From contig OY783192.1 of assembly GCA_963678675.1 (NCBI GenBank), positions 38,843,250 to 38,907,249 of the forward strand: a stretch of 64,000 nucleotides of DNA, given 5' to 3'. The stretch's first letter is position 1, and every line of letters starts with the position of its first letter. A model generated the notes under the pieces. That model was not told the DNA's origin, ran no database searches, and saw only the letters and a list, made by a program, of their open reading frames with translations. Source of the DNA: Xiphydria camelus. Taxonomy: Eukaryota; Arthropoda; Insecta; Hymenoptera; Xiphydriidae. Shown here piece after piece: positions 34,329 to 44,303 of the stretch. The translations under genes and the position numbers were made by a program.

Positions 34329-34660
34329 GTCGACGCAGGGCACCCAAAAATGTCACGTGAAACATCCCCGTCACATTCCACCGAAGGATTATTGAACCTT
34401 CAATCGAAATGTAGGTATTTCAATTATTTTTTCTGTTTGACCTACCGCGAAATAATCTCGATATTATCCCGTGAGTCGACGCGGGGTACTATAAGATGCC
34501 ACGTGAAGCGTCCCCGTCAAATTCCACCGAAGGATAACTGCACGTTCAGTCGATCAAAATACCGGTATGTACCTGAATACGGTATTGACATTTTTTTTCC
34601 TCTGATTTACCGAAATAATCTCGATTATATTTTGGGTCGACGCGCCCGTTCGTCGGGACC
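34329..34660. repeat. Tandem repeat, unit about 146-161 bp
   Basis: GTCGACGC recurs at 34329, 34475 and 34636. Between them the units share CCCCGTCA, ATTCCACCGAAGGAT, CCG followed by AAATAATCTCGAT, and CACGTGAA. The copies are diverged and the third is truncated. Confidence 0.7.
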
Positions 34661-34697
34661 AATCAGGCATCGCGCTCATCGGGTACTTTCTTAAGCG

Positions 34698-34827
34698 GGG
34701 TTTTCATGCGTCCGGAAAGCTTGCGGAATGCGGAATGCGTAAACACCGTCAGCCAATCACCTCTTTCGCGTGCGTACTGCCTGCCTACCCGCACCAATCC
34801 GCAAGCCTTCCGGACGCATGAGAACCC
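34698..34827. repeat. Inverted repeat, 130 bp
   Basis: ATGCGTCCGGAAAGCTTGCG on the left pairs with the complement ATGCGTCCGGAAGGCTTGCG from the right, with GGGTTTTC/GGGTTCTC continuing outward. It is probably a small MITE. Target duplications are not clear. Confidence 0.6.
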
Positions 34828-35108
34828 GGTGTTACGGCACGCGAACTCGTGGACATCCTGTACCTATGCCCCTGGAGCAAGGTCGAATCCACTCCGCATT
34901 GCGCGTCGCGCAATTGGAAAGCGCCCTTGATGATTTTTATGCATCGTTGTGTAACAATTCCTCGGGGCTTGGTAAAATGCTTTTGCATAATCTTTAATAT
35001 GCGCCCCGCAGACGGACGCAAACGCCTAAAGTTGACCGGATTTTGCGATCGCTTCGTGACCCTCTACGCGTGCAACCTAGCAGTAACTCCAACATCATCG
35101 AACTAGTC

Positions 35109-38100
35109 ATGTCACAGCATAAAGATCATCGAGCAGAGGTTATGACGCTCCCTGCGTTTGACAGCCAGGTAAAATTTCACGATTTCCTCGCGAACTCTCT
35201 ACGTATTGCTCTAATCGTCAACGAGAAAGCTGCGGATTTTGACATACTTTTCGGAGGGAACTCATAGATAAGTGTGAATTTACGCGATTGTTTGCGCGAC
35301 TCGATTAGATTCTCACGAATTTCTGAAAATTACTCCATAAATTTATCGCAGCACTTGGTTATATTTAGCTTTTCGTTTTTAATCGCATCGGCTACGCATT
35401 ACGCCCGACAGCAATGCAGTGTTATCGAATTTATACAGGGTGATCCAGTATCAAGTATACCGTTAGACATTGCATAATTGCGAAATTTCGTTCTTTTTTG
35501 AAATCGATCAGGACAGCTGTAGCTCCGAAAATATTGGTCGTACGGAAAAATATTTCAGATGAATTCTTTATGGTTTCAAGAGATCTATTTTTTAAACGAA
35601 ATAAATTTTGTATAGTTTGCATTTTTTTTGGTGAGAAACAGGGATCGACTTCAATCTTATTTAATGGAACTCGATTTTTTAAATTTTATAAAAATTATAG
35701 AGCCCGTCGAAGAAACTAGCAAGAAAGGTGTCGAATGAAAAAGCCGTTCACTGAGACGTTTCAAAGATATCGCTAACAAAAGTTTGAGGATAATCGCGTC
35801 ATTGCTCCGATTTGTAAAATTCGCAAAAATGGATAAATTCATTTCACGTATAACATAGAAGCCCTGAAATCATGAAATTTTTATCTAAAATATTTTCTCA
35901 TCCGACCAATATTTTCAGAAATATTAGACTATAACACTCTAACTGGATCACTCTGTATACATCATAGGTCGTAAGGTCGCACTGTGCCGGAAGAAAGTGG
36001 AATTAATCGAATTGCCTTCTCTTCCAGGACGATTCGGTACTGGAGGCAATAAACAGCATGTCTTCGGAAAACGAGGAATCCGTCACCTTCGATTATTTGC
36101 AGGAATGCGTGAACAGCCTGGAAAGTAAAGATTCGGGAATAAATCTCTCGCCCGTTTCGTCGGGAGTGTCAAACTCTAGCTTGCACCTGGATAATTTAAA
36201 GGAAGAATACAAGAGCACGGACGATCACGATCTCAGCAACTTGGATATGAGCTTCATAAAAATGGAGAGCATATTCTTTAAGTCGGAAGTCGATCTCGAG
36301 CCACGGGGAACGGTTGAACGAATTGACGAGAGCCATTCCTCCGAGTCGATGAACATATTCGAGACTACCTGCAGCCAATTCGGGAATTCGACGGATTCTA
36401 TAGAAAATGTTGATTACAACGGAATTGATTCCGATGCGTTGGGCGGTACTTTCGATAATATAGAAAACGCACACGAATCGAGAAGCCGGAATGACGATTC
36501 GAATCGCCACGACAACGCTGATGAACGTTTCGAGGGCGACGCGCAGTCATCGCGAAGCGAATATTTTACGGACGAATACGGGAAAATCTCGACCGCGAAA
36601 TCCAGCCCTCTCGGGAACGCGGATCTCGACGCAGGCGTCGAGTCCAAAGACAATATTTTGCATCACGAGTATAGCTTGGAGAAGCAAGCAAAGACGTGCA
36701 CGCAGTGCCCGATGACCTTCAGATACAAGAAACATTTGGATCGACATCTGGAGGGCCACGAGAAGAATAATTGCCCCCAATGCAGCGCAAAATTCGCCAG
36801 ACGGAAGCACCTCGACGTGCACTTGTTTCGTTCGCATGGCGAGCGTACCACGAAGTATCCGCATACGTGCGATATATGCGCGCGTAGCTTTCTGAAGCAG
36901 ATGCTCCTGATTCGGCATCGAACGAAGCATCACTACGTGAACGGCGCAGCGTGTCCAAAGTGCGGCGACATTTTGACGACGGACGCGGAGGTGAAGGAAC
37001 ACGTCGAGAGGCACGACGGCAAAATGCAGCTTAAAAGCGAAACGCAGTGCTCTCGGACATTCGACGCGCAGCAGATTTGTCAGTCGAACCCTCAAAATCA
37101 TCAGGACTACAAGTGTTCCGGCTGTAATGCGACTTTCGCGACGGAGAAGGGCAAGGAGGAGCACTTTAAAGTGGCTCATTCCGTGAAGTCCGCGGGTTCG
37201 GCTTCGACGGCGAACGGTGAGTACCATCGGGAAGCGCATTTTTACGCGTTCGTCGCATCGTCAAACACGTAATCGCGCGCATTCATCGAAATCTATGGTT
37301 CAGGTTCGTACTTCTGCGCCGACTGCCGGCAGGGTTTCGTGAAGAAGCACAGCTACTGCCGTCACCTCGCTACGGCGGCGCACCTCGGCAGGGTGAACGA
37401 GCAAGTGCCGTTGAGCGAAATTCACGGCTGTCCGATTTGCTCGAAGCAACTGACGTCGAGACAAGCACGCGATCAGCACATTCGGCGGGTGCACAAGGAC
37501 GAGAAGAGGTTCGCCTGCGACACGCACGGTTGTGCGTTTCAGTCGGCGAACAAGAGGGATTTGGACAGGCACAAGCAGCTGCACGTGGAGGAGCGCAATG
37601 TCGTGTGCGAGCACTGCGGCAAAGCTTTCACCAGCGTTGGCATCCTCAAGGATCACGTGTTGTACGTGCACAACAAGGAGAGGCAATTCGTTTGCGAAGA
37701 GTGCGGCAAAGCCTTCAAGCGAAACAGCCTGCTGAACAGGCACAAGCTGTCGCACCAGCAGATACGACCATTCCCTTGCAAACACTGTAACGCCGCGTTC
37801 AAGCGATCGCATCATCTGACGCGGCACATGGAGACTTGTCATCGAATCACGCTGGAGAAGAAGAAGAAGGTAAGAGCTTTTCTCATTCGTTGGCGCGGCA
37901 ATTGTGTATTCACGTGTGCGACCCTCGTCGAAACAGGTCGTGAAATTAATGAAAACGGAAGATGGTCAGCTGGTACCGGTCCCCGAGAAGCCGAAAAAGC
38001 CGAAAGCCAAGAAAGTCACGGCAAAGAAGGAATCGTGCCCCGTCGGCGATCAGAATTCGATGGACGTCATGTGCAAAACCCTCGTCAATGGAATGGACGC

Positions 38101-38563
38101 ATCGCCTACCAATATCTCCACGGAATTGCAGCAAGTTGAAAACTTGCTGCCCAGCGCAGACGCGATACCGGAGAATTCTGATATACCAATGGAACTGTCC
38201 AATTTGTTATCGGTCGGCGATCCGATGCCGCAAGTTCTGTCATTGGTGGACGTACACTCGGGTCAAGTGGTCACCGTAGAAGTCGCCAGTCCCGATACGC
38301 TGCCTCTTAACGATCTAGTGGATCAGTTCGAGGCCAATTGCGGTGAGATGCTCGATCTCTCGAGCTACCAAGACTTGGGATTTCAAACTGGAATTTTGAA
38401 TAGCGATCAAAACTATTACGATCACACGGCGTACACCGAATTGCCGCTGGAGAGCGTCGAGGAGTCACCGCTACTGATGGATCCGAACAACGGTAAGATG
38501 GACTCGTTACCGACGATCGAAAACTACCTGACACAACCTTTCTCGCCGTTTTTGAATCTCTAG
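35109..38563 (+). CDS. C2H2 zinc-finger protein with about 11 fingers
   Basis: Four coding exons join cleanly: 35109-35168, 36028-37216, 37304-37869 and 37937-38563, giving 813 aa. The first is short (20 codons, MSQHKDHRAEVMTLPAFDSQ). It is included because the following exon is open upstream of its first Met back to a good acceptor (CTCTTCCAG) in the same phase. The N-terminal 230 residues are acidic and Ser-rich. C2H2-type units then follow in two blocks, for example CTQCPMTFRYKKHLDRHLEGH, CEHCGKAF and CEECGKAF; one or two in the middle are degenerate (CPKCGDILTTDAEVKEHVERH). A Lys/Pro-rich link (PEKPKKPKAKK) leads to a 170-residue acidic tail ending PFSPFLNL, which may be an activation domain. 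It is presumably a nuclear DNA-binding regulator; I cannot assign an orthologue. The first intron carries a MITE. Confidence 0.88.
35436..35955. mobile_element. Mariner-like MITE in zinc-finger intron 1
   Basis: Left end CAGGGTGATCCAGTAT and complement of right end CAGAGTGATCCAGTTA are inverted. TA lies at 35434-35435 and 35956-35957. A CAGGGTG-type start is common among mariner-like elements. Its right edge is only 72 bp before the splice acceptor of coding exon 2. Confidence 0.8.
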
Positions 38564-38994
38564 ATCATTTTTGAATAGCACATTTTCCGCCCAAGAACAT
38601 CGCAAGAATCTTCGAATGCATTCAGTATTAATTATTGTACAAATGTGACGAGCATTAGGAAATTTCGTCTTTCTTTTTATAAATATATTTTACGTCTCTC
38701 GCGCGCGCGCGTTGAAGGATCATTCAAATCGTTATAAGCATAGCTATATATGAGGCATTCCATGTCAAATCGACCGCTCGAGTTTTTGAAATTCGCAAGT
38801 AGATTTATCCTATAATTCGTACGACGATTGCTGCTGGTATCGTTACGTCTTTTAAACGCGTAACTCGATCTCCATAGGAGATCTTACTGTAGATATTGAG
38901 AATTCTCGCGTCAAGTATTAGTTCATATAGATGGTAGGCGTAACAAGAGAAAACATTTATCCTTTACAGTTCAACAAAATCATTGTATGAATAC

Positions 38995-39000
38995 AATAAA
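38995..39000 (+). terminator. Poly(A) signal
   Basis: AATAAA 432 bp after the zinc-finger stop codon, followed by a T/G-rich stretch. Confidence 0.5.
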
Positions 39001-39813
39001 CTTGTTGAAAGGTGGCAATATACTTTTTATACGACGGACTATACCGAAACTCCCTTATGAAAATACGCGCGCAGGATAAGCTTTGACATCTTTCGGTTGG
39101 TTGAGGTCAGTTCCGTAATCGCGAAACGATCGTTCTCCAATCTGTGTATCTCTAACAACGACTTGTTCCAATGAAAAGAGGAAAAATTCGAAGAAATGAC
39201 TGCAAGCAGAAAATACAGTTTCCTCTTTATTTTTAAATAGGTAGACATACAGTAGATCAACAAAACAATATTCCAAATCTACAACTTCTCGCAGTTGCAC
39301 ACCAATTTATGGAATGTTCGACTTTTCAGTATCATTTATTGAAATCAAATAACAATGGTATAAAGGCAATAGAGTTACGATAGGAGCTTGGTCAAAAATA
39401 TTCGCTATACCGCGCATCGATCTTCCTCCGACGAAACAGCGAGGACTCCAACATCGTTCGCTTTTGATCTTGATAATGTCCTTCGCTTTAAATCTAATCG
39501 AATGCTCGGGACATCTACATCTAGCGAATAGTGTAGCGAGGAACCCTCGATGTCGCATTGCAGCGCGCGTTTTTTCTTTCACCGCTTGCATAGTCCTCCT
39601 CTTAGAAAACATTATCGTTTCATACTTTCTTTATTTCGCGATTACTCGTGACAAAGCTTAACGACCTATCGACTAATTCAATTATGTCATTGCAAGGACG
39701 AGTGAAGGCGATGAATATTGCGCGTGTAGCGTTTAGTTTTTCGTCACAGTACGTGTAGCGTGTGTGCCGTAGTATTACAAAAATACTAGCGTATATATGT
39801 ACAGTGTATCGTC
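39001..39813. other. Convergent intergenic space
   Basis: Between the 3' ends of the zinc-finger and FKBP8-like genes. No further gene is evident. Confidence 0.4.
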
Positions 39814-39819
39814 TTTATT
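39814..39819 (-). terminator. Poly(A) signal
   Basis: AATAAA on the minus strand about 180 bp beyond the FKBP8-like stop codon. Confidence 0.5.
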
Positions 39820-39999
39820 TTCCTACAGCTTTCATTATAATCGCGTCAACACGACACGTCACGACGCCGCAAGTCGAAAACCAAACGACGCATTCCGTAC
39901 GCGTCATCATTTTACAAGAATTCCCAAATAAATGCTTCACGCTCGTATTTCGCTCTTTTTCACCCTCTCTTTAACTCTCTCATTTTCCATATGAATTTC

Positions 40000-41607
40000 T
40001 CAAGAGACATACCTGTACGCGAGTATTCCCACCATTGCGGCGGCAGCGGCGCCACCGAATAAACTCCACGCGACCATAGACAGAGTCTTATTTTTACTAC
40101 CGAGTTTTCCGTCTTTGGCCACCGCCCCGTTTTCTTTGTGCGTTCCGAGCATCTTACGATAAAGGTTCTTTTCGTGTCGAGCGTCCTTGGCATTTTTTCC
40201 TTTCAAAATGACTAATTCCTGTTGTATCGCTTTAGATTCCGGATCTAGCTTCGCGGCGTGCAACAACACGGTATAAGCTGCTGCATTTTCCCCCTTTTGA
40301 TGCAATATTTTTCCTAAACAAAAAACGATTAAACTTCGTGAAGAATCGCAAATAATATATGAAGGGTCCAGTGGAAAAACGATGAGGGTCCATTTTTTTC
40401 GAAATCGATATTTTAGCGACATCTGTTAGCTTGTAACATGAAGCATCAACATATCAAACCTTACAGGGGACGAACACTGAGATTCCACTAAAAACTGTGG
40501 TTGAAAATAGGCGGCACAGTGGACTCCCGTGCGTTGTGAAACTTTAAATGTCGTGTTTCTCAACTTTTAGAAATATGGACCCTCATCGTTTTTCCACTGG
40601 ACCCTTCATATAATACTGTGGCAATAAAGTTCCGCTTCTTTTTTTTAAGGAAATTTTGAACGTACAGTCGAGAAAGGAGTTACTATGTTATTCCATGGAG
40701 ATCATATCTTTGACTCTACCTTTCCTGAAGAGCGCTTTCACGTTTTGCGGTTGACATCTTAAAACGTTCTCCACGCTCTTGAGCGCGGCGTCGTACGCCT
40801 CGGTTTTCATTTGAGCGGCGGCTAAATTGTTGTACACCTTCATCCTATCCTCCAACAATGCCTGCAAATCGGTGTCGCTAGCGGACTGCTCTACTTCCTC
40901 CGTAGGATAATTTATACCGCCTTTCGAATCGTCCAAAAAATCCAACGCCCTACGATAGCACTGAATCGCGAGTGCGGGCTCGTTTCGCGAGTACCACCAA
41001 TTGCCGCGTTCTCGTTTCTTGTTCCCAATTTCCTTTCTTTGATTGACTCCTAGGCTTTCAATTTCAGATTCCAACTTCGTGGCCTTTAATTCGACAGTGT
41101 ACCAAATGGTTGCCCCTTTCGGTATATCAGTTTCCCTTCCCATGTCACCGTACGCAAATCTGGAAGATACTTCCACTTCGGCGACCTCGCCTATGTCCAT
41201 CAACGCGATCGCCAAGTCTAAACCCTAATTGAAATTTATGTAAGATACTTCGGTAAAGTAAAGTCCAAGAATTACTCCAGCTTCAATTGCTGACAAACCT
41301 GGATTATTTCTACATCGCCGAGTTGTACAGTTATTTCGTTGTACTCTTCCACAGTGGTACCGTCTTCCAATTTACCGGTAACTTTCAATGTACACATGTC
41401 AGATCTATTGGGACGCGTTCCTTTTTCTCCTGCTTTCAAAATCCTCTTTCTCAACTGACCATTCCCAAGTATATCCATCCATTCGTTTTCAGGTTGCTCA
41501 TCGAGCATTGCCTTGGTTAACGGATCTTTTGGATCGACGTTAAAGTTCATTTCATTTTTAATGAAGTCGGCCTGTGTGTTTGCAATCGTCTCGTGCTCCA
41601 TTTCCAT
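40000..41607 (-). CDS. FKBP8: FKBP8-like tail-anchored immunophilin
   Basis: Three exons (41607-41299, 41224-40720, 40313-40000) join in phase to 375 aa. An acidic N-terminal part is followed by an FKBP-type fold from about residue 55 ([51 protein letters not shown]). The residue after IIQG is Leu ([13 protein letters not shown]) rather than the Trp of active FKBPs, which is typical of the FKBP38/FKBP8 branch. A three-TPR region runs from about 165 to 305 ([62 protein letters not shown]). The end is a single membrane anchor ([18 protein letters not shown]) and a four-residue tail, so it should be tail-anchored in mitochondrial outer or ER membrane. FKBP8 proteins bind Hsp90 and act in mitophagy and apoptosis control. 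The start is the first ATG of the MEMEHET doublet; an upstream noncoding exon is possible. Confidence 0.92.
40360..40608. mobile_element. MITE with perfect 34-bp inverted ends
   Basis: 40360-40393 and 40575-40608 are exact complements (left starts TGAAGGGTCCAGTGGAAAAA). TA is present at 40358-40359 and 40609-40610. It lies in the second intron of the FKBP8-like gene. Absence of any mismatch between the ends suggests recent mobility. Confidence 0.9.
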
Positions 41608-42087
41608 CTTGAAATCTACTTCGTCGTTAATAAACACGAATATATATAGGAACTTAATAATATCTCTACGAGCCGTAAGCTGCAGTCATAAAGGTTAGAC
41701 TTCTGTGTTGAGAATGACGCTCCCAGAAAATAACGCAAATGTATTATTACGGCGTAATGATTATAGGAAAGAAAGATAAATTTGGTCATGTGAGTATCGC
41801 GATCGTAATTTAAAAGATGTATATTCATTTAGTTTTACTATTTCACGAGGACAAATTTATTCGGGTAACTGGATAATCAGCTTTCAGCTATCGGGCGGTG
41901 ATTTCATTCGAGATTAAAAAAAACTTACCTCAGAATTTGGATAGACGTGAACTGTGGTCCGCAGAAATGGTTAGAAAATGCGAAATCGCACGAAACGTGA
42001 CTTTTATATTTACAAAATCGCACAGATACTGCAGCCGAATCCCAACGCGAAGTCGAGAAATATTTAAAGTCGGTCACCAGATATATA

Positions 42088-42095
42088 TATCGATA
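42088..42095. promoter_or_regulatory. DRE-like motif TATCGATA
   Basis: A perfect match to the palindromic DNA replication-related element bound by DREF in flies, located between the two divergent genes. It could also be a chance match in this AT-rich stretch, where it overlaps a TA run. Confidence 0.35.
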
Positions 42096-42660
42096 ATCGA
42101 ATTTTCAAAAAGGCTAGTTCCTGAAATTTCTATCGCGATTGCGTAAGACAGTTTTAATTTAGAAATCGAAGCCGTGCGGCAGGAATTCCTTTATTCGCAA
42201 TCGCTGGGAGGGATGATGTTCTGTTGTATGTAAAAACTGAATTTCTTGAAGTGCCGAAATATGCCTCGTTCCTCTTGATTTCTCACGTTCTCTGGATCTA
42301 ACCTGATTTCGTATAGGCTGTTGGCGAAACAGAGGGAACTCGTACGATGTAACGGGTGAATTACAAAACGGTATGACAGCAATTCTTATCGGCTTTTCCA
42401 ACATGTACGAAGGAAAACTCCAATTTTCAAGATTCAAAGTACTCGAGACGCGATTACTATGCGTAGCGCGCGTTTTTCGAGAAAGTCGAACTATCCTCCA
42501 CGTTTCGCTCACCACGTGAATTACGGGCGCGCGGTAACGGCGCGTTTACTCGCGATAAAAAATAGGTACAGTACCGATGATTTTTGATGAATCACTTTTT
42601 TTCAAATCATCCGGGTTTTTTATACGGCGGCCATGGTGAATGTATTAAATCGGGAATCGT

Positions 42661-42679
42661 CCAATCATGCGGTACCACA
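42661..42679 (+). promoter_or_regulatory. ER-stress-response-element-like site
   Basis: CCAAT, exactly nine bases, then CCACA. The ERSE consensus is CCAAT-N9-CCACG, so only the last base differs. It lies 136 bp before the cyclophilin B start codon. ER folding genes are known ERSE targets, so the position fits the function. Confidence 0.45.
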
Positions 42680-42814
42680 TCTCGAGCGTTCACTTTAAAC
42701 GCGCAAGCGCGTCCTCGGTGCTGACAGTCGGCGAGTGGTCGTTGAACCGTTCACATAAATCTTTAATACATTTTTCGTTGGCCGCAATCGAATTAATTTT
42801 AACATTAATTAACA

Positions 42815-43853
42815 ATGAAGCTCTTCCTGACACTCGGCGTCGTGATTGCGGTTTTATGTTCAGTCAGTGCCGATGACAAAGCCTCGAAAGGACCCAAGGT
42901 CACTGAGAAGGTAAGACAATTAACTGATCCTTTCTATGATAGCGCTGGTTTTGTAAATAAACATGCCGCGTTTATAAACAATCGTCTCACATTGTCGCAC
43001 AAAGTTAAATGTATACGTTTTTAGCTTTGAAGTTAAACGCACCTCTCTCTCTTTCTCTCTCAAACCGAGCGAATTCTTCGCATCCCGAGTGATGGACCGA
43101 AAATGAAATAAATCTCTGATATATGCTTTCACTTATCAAGGTGTGGTTCGACATCAAGATTGGCGATGAAAATGTGGGGAGAGTAGAAATTGGGTTGTTC
43201 GGAAAAACAGTACCGCGCACTGTCGAGAACTTTGTCCAATTGGCTAATAAACCAGCTGGAGAGGGTTACAAGGGCAGCAAATTCCACAGAGTCATCAAGG
43301 AATTCATGATCCAAGGTGGAGATTTCACTAAAGGCGACGGCACCGGAGGTACTGCTTTTTAGCTATGGACATCCACATTGTTTGATTCAGAACTCCTTAT
43401 ACCTCTCTCGTCTCTTTGTGATATTCACCATCTCGCTCATTTCAGGGCGTAGCATCTACGGAGAACGTTTTGCCGACGAGAACTTTAAGCTAAAGCACTA
43501 CGGCGCTGGCTGGCTTTCAATGGCAAATGCTGGAAAGGACACGAATGGCTCTCAATTTTTCATCACCGTTAAGCAAACGCCTTGGCTTGACGGCAGGCAC
43601 GTCGTTTTCGGCAAGGTCATCAAAGGAATGGTTGGTAGTTGCCATGCTCATTTGGATGTGGCTAGAGTACCGAATCGCAAATGTGCGCACGCTTTAACAA
43701 ATTATATTTTTCCATCAGAATGTCATCAAAAAGGTCGAGGCTACCAAAACGGACAGCCGTGATAAGCCACTAAAGGATGTCATAATTTCTGACAGTGGTT
43801 CTGAGACTGTGGATGAACCATTTGGCGTCGCCAAAGAAGACGCGACAGACTGA
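42815..43853 (+). CDS. Ppib: Cyclophilin B, ER prolyl isomerase
   Basis: Four exons (42815-42910, 43141-43348, 43446-43630, 43719-43853) give 207 aa. Residues 1-19 are a signal peptide ([19 protein letters not shown]) directing the enzyme to the secretory pathway, followed by a short Lys-rich stretch. The remainder is a complete cyclophilin domain: [77 protein letters not shown]. The catalytic Arg of FHRV and the Phe, Gln, Trp and His of the active site are all present. The C-terminus, [13 protein letters not shown], matches animal cyclophilin B; there is no KDEL. It catalyses cis-trans isomerisation of peptidyl-proline in nascent secretory proteins. The third donor (GTTGGT) is weak but the phase and protein alignment require it. 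Confidence 0.95.
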
Positions 43854-43932
43854 AACATTCGAAGAAATGCAACAAGAAATGAATCGCGAGACTGGCGATT
43901 TTATCTCTCCAATTGCTTTTTTACAATCGATT

Positions 43933-43938
43933 AATAAA
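43933..43938 (+). terminator. Poly(A) signal
   Basis: AATAAA 80 bp beyond the cyclophilin B stop codon. Confidence 0.6.
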
Positions 43939-44303
43939 TATAATTTCTCTAGAAATGCGTTTGTAATCTCTCTCCGAAATCCTATCCAGCGAGTAACAAA
44001 GAAAGAGAACGCTCGGGTATCGCTGGCAGGCGATCCGCGACAGTCTAGCTTTTTGTAGTAATCGCGCGCGATTCTTGACTTTCACCGGATATTGTCTGGA
44101 TAAAAGTCATGAAACGAGTTTCGATGCCATTTCTGACCTCGCATTCTCTTAATAACAATAATAATAATAATAGTAACTTTCGTGTTCATGCCAAGCGATA
44201 CATGTAAACCGGTCCGTATAGGTACTAATCCCTACCTCATTTCAGGTCCTACTACTGCTACTACTATGGTCGAATCAAATTTGAAATAACAACAAAAAGT
44301 ATC
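43939..44303. other. Spacer between cyclophilin B and NAA25
   Basis: About 365 bp that must hold the NAA25 promoter. It includes an AAT/TAA microsatellite at 44154-44172. No TATA box was recognised. Confidence 0.45.

Larger units (their letters stand above)
41608..42814. promoter_or_regulatory. Divergent promoter region FKBP8 / cyclophilin B
   Basis: About 1.2 kb separates the two start codons, which point away from each other. The region contains a perfect DRE-type TATCGATA and an ER-stress-element-like site, listed separately. No TATA box stands at a convincing position for either gene, as is common for housekeeping promoters. Confidence 0.5.

Noticed and set aside
34281..34660. CRISPR-like repeat array
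   Set aside because: The units are long, diverged and without regular spacers, in a eukaryotic genome. It is an ordinary tandem repeat.
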